The notes below the pieces were generated by a model that ran no database searches, had not been told where the DNA came from, and worked only from the letters and a program-made list of their open reading frames with translations. The position numbers and the translations under genes were made by a program. A stretch of 14,539 nucleotides of DNA, taken from contig DMMW01000042.1 in the NCBI GenBank assembly GCA_003452965.1, forward strand, positions 1 to 14,539, given 5' to 3'. Source of the DNA: Elusimicrobiota bacterium (GTDB taxonomy: Bacteria > Elusimicrobiota > UBA8919). Positions 14,330 through 14,539 of the stretch are shown here, one piece after another. The stretch's first letter is position 1. Each line of letters opens with the position of its first letter.

Positions 14330-14425
14330 CTACGGGCTTACGCCCGTAGAATCTATTATTTTCACTTCTGCGGAAATCCGCCGAAGTGTTATATTGGTTA
14401 TCCATCTATGGGCTAACTCCCATAG
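14330..14425. repeat. Cluster of three extragenic palindromes upstream of pheT
   Basis: Three hairpins in under 100 bp. CTACGGGC-TTAC-GCCCGTAG (14330-14349) is a perfect 8-bp stem. 14363-14388 pairs CACTTC with GAAGTG around an inner GCGG/CCGC stem, with one mismatch. CTATGGG-CTAACT-CCCATAG (14406-14425) is a perfect 7-bp stem. The first and third are sequence variants of one palindrome, each followed by a TAGAAT...CAC segment. A GGCGGATT tail at 14437-14444 echoes the middle hairpin. They look like members of a dispersed extragenic repeat family and would lie in the pheT leader if it is transcribed from upstream. Confidence 0.7.
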
Positions 14426-14448
14426 AATTTCACGAAGGCGGATTAAAA

Positions 14449-14478
14449 ATTATATAAAATCAATACTCTATCCCACAA
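14449..14478 (-). promoter_or_regulatory. Weak candidate promoter upstream of pheT
   Basis: A perfect TATAAT (14449-14454) is preceded after 18 bases by TTGTGG (14473-14478), which matches only half of the -35 consensus. It would give a leader of roughly 150 nt through the three palindromes. It is the best candidate in the visible stretch but not strong. Confidence 0.3.
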
Positions 14479-14512
14479 CCCCACTATCGCACCATCTTAC
14501 CATCTCCTACCT
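14464..14512. repeat. Degenerate octamer repeat upstream of pheT
   Basis: Read on the minus strand this stretch gives consecutive 8-base words atggtaag, atggtgcg, atagtggg and gttgtggg. These are the same degenerate GAT(A/G)GTG type found in the dnaK-dnaJ gap. The remainder of the window end (14513-14539) shows nothing recognisable except a TTTTTGACAGAAC stretch on the minus strand. Confidence 0.5.
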
Positions 14513-14539
14513 TTAAACCGTTCTGTCAAAAACTTTGAC

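Noticed and set aside
14322..14516. Plus-strand open frame upstream of pheT
   Set aside because: It consists of three palindromes and the octamer repeat, with no family resemblance or ribosome binding site.

Overview
The window is AT-rich bacterial chromosome. Every convincing gene lies on the minus strand, so the text reads 'downstream' from high to low coordinates. In transcription order the genes are: pheT, a small ZapB-like coiled-coil gene, zapA, a 6S RNA, an intergenic block of about 0.5 kb full of repeats, rarA, 5-formyltetrahydrofolate cyclo-ligase, rny (RNase Y), ymdB, a polytopic glycosyltransferase-like membrane protein, hrcA, grpE, dnaK and dnaJ. I see no phage, transposase, CRISPR array, tRNA or rRNA.

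The organism cannot be named from the sequence alone. RNase Y, HrcA and the rny-ymdB pair argue against Enterobacteria. The zapA-6S RNA-cyclo-ligase neighbourhood is familiar from Proteobacteria. The DnaK begins with an unusual DLGTSNS motif. The spaces between gene clusters hold many short palindromic and degenerate repeats. Together these suggest an uncultured, AT-rich, probably Gram-negative candidate lineage; this is inference.

Region by region. (1) 14296-14539, upstream of pheT, has three hairpins and a degenerate 8-base repeat, and no pheS is visible. (2) 11263-11946 is the cell-division pair zapB-like/zapA, behind a near-perfect sigma-70-type promoter and a structured leader. (3) 11105-11250 is a 6S RNA whose terminal helix, long apical arm and central bubble can be drawn by hand. 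(4) 10600-11090 has no gene; it holds a 77-bp inverted-repeat element and a compound GC-rich tandem array. (5) 10599-3309 is a tightly packed run rarA-fthC-rny-ymdB-membrane protein-hrcA-grpE, joined mostly by ATGA/GTGA overlaps. (6) dnaK and dnaJ follow, each after a gap of about 125 bp. dnaK has its own candidate promoter, and two mutually exclusive hairpins meet at its ribosome binding site.

How the genes fit together. The cluster joins RNA turnover (RNase Y and the YmdB phosphodiesterase), transcription control (6S RNA), replication-fork maintenance (RarA), folate salvage, division-ring assembly (ZapA and its partner) and the HrcA/GrpE/DnaK/DnaJ heat-shock set. HrcA is short at its C-terminus and no CIRCE operator is visible, so heat-shock control here may not follow the textbook model. 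The most interesting points are the 6S locus, the repeat array beside it, the possible RNA switch at dnaK, the shortened HrcA and RarA, and the membrane glycosyltransferase-like gene sitting inside the RNA-decay/heat-shock operon. I did not find a convincing wholly new system.
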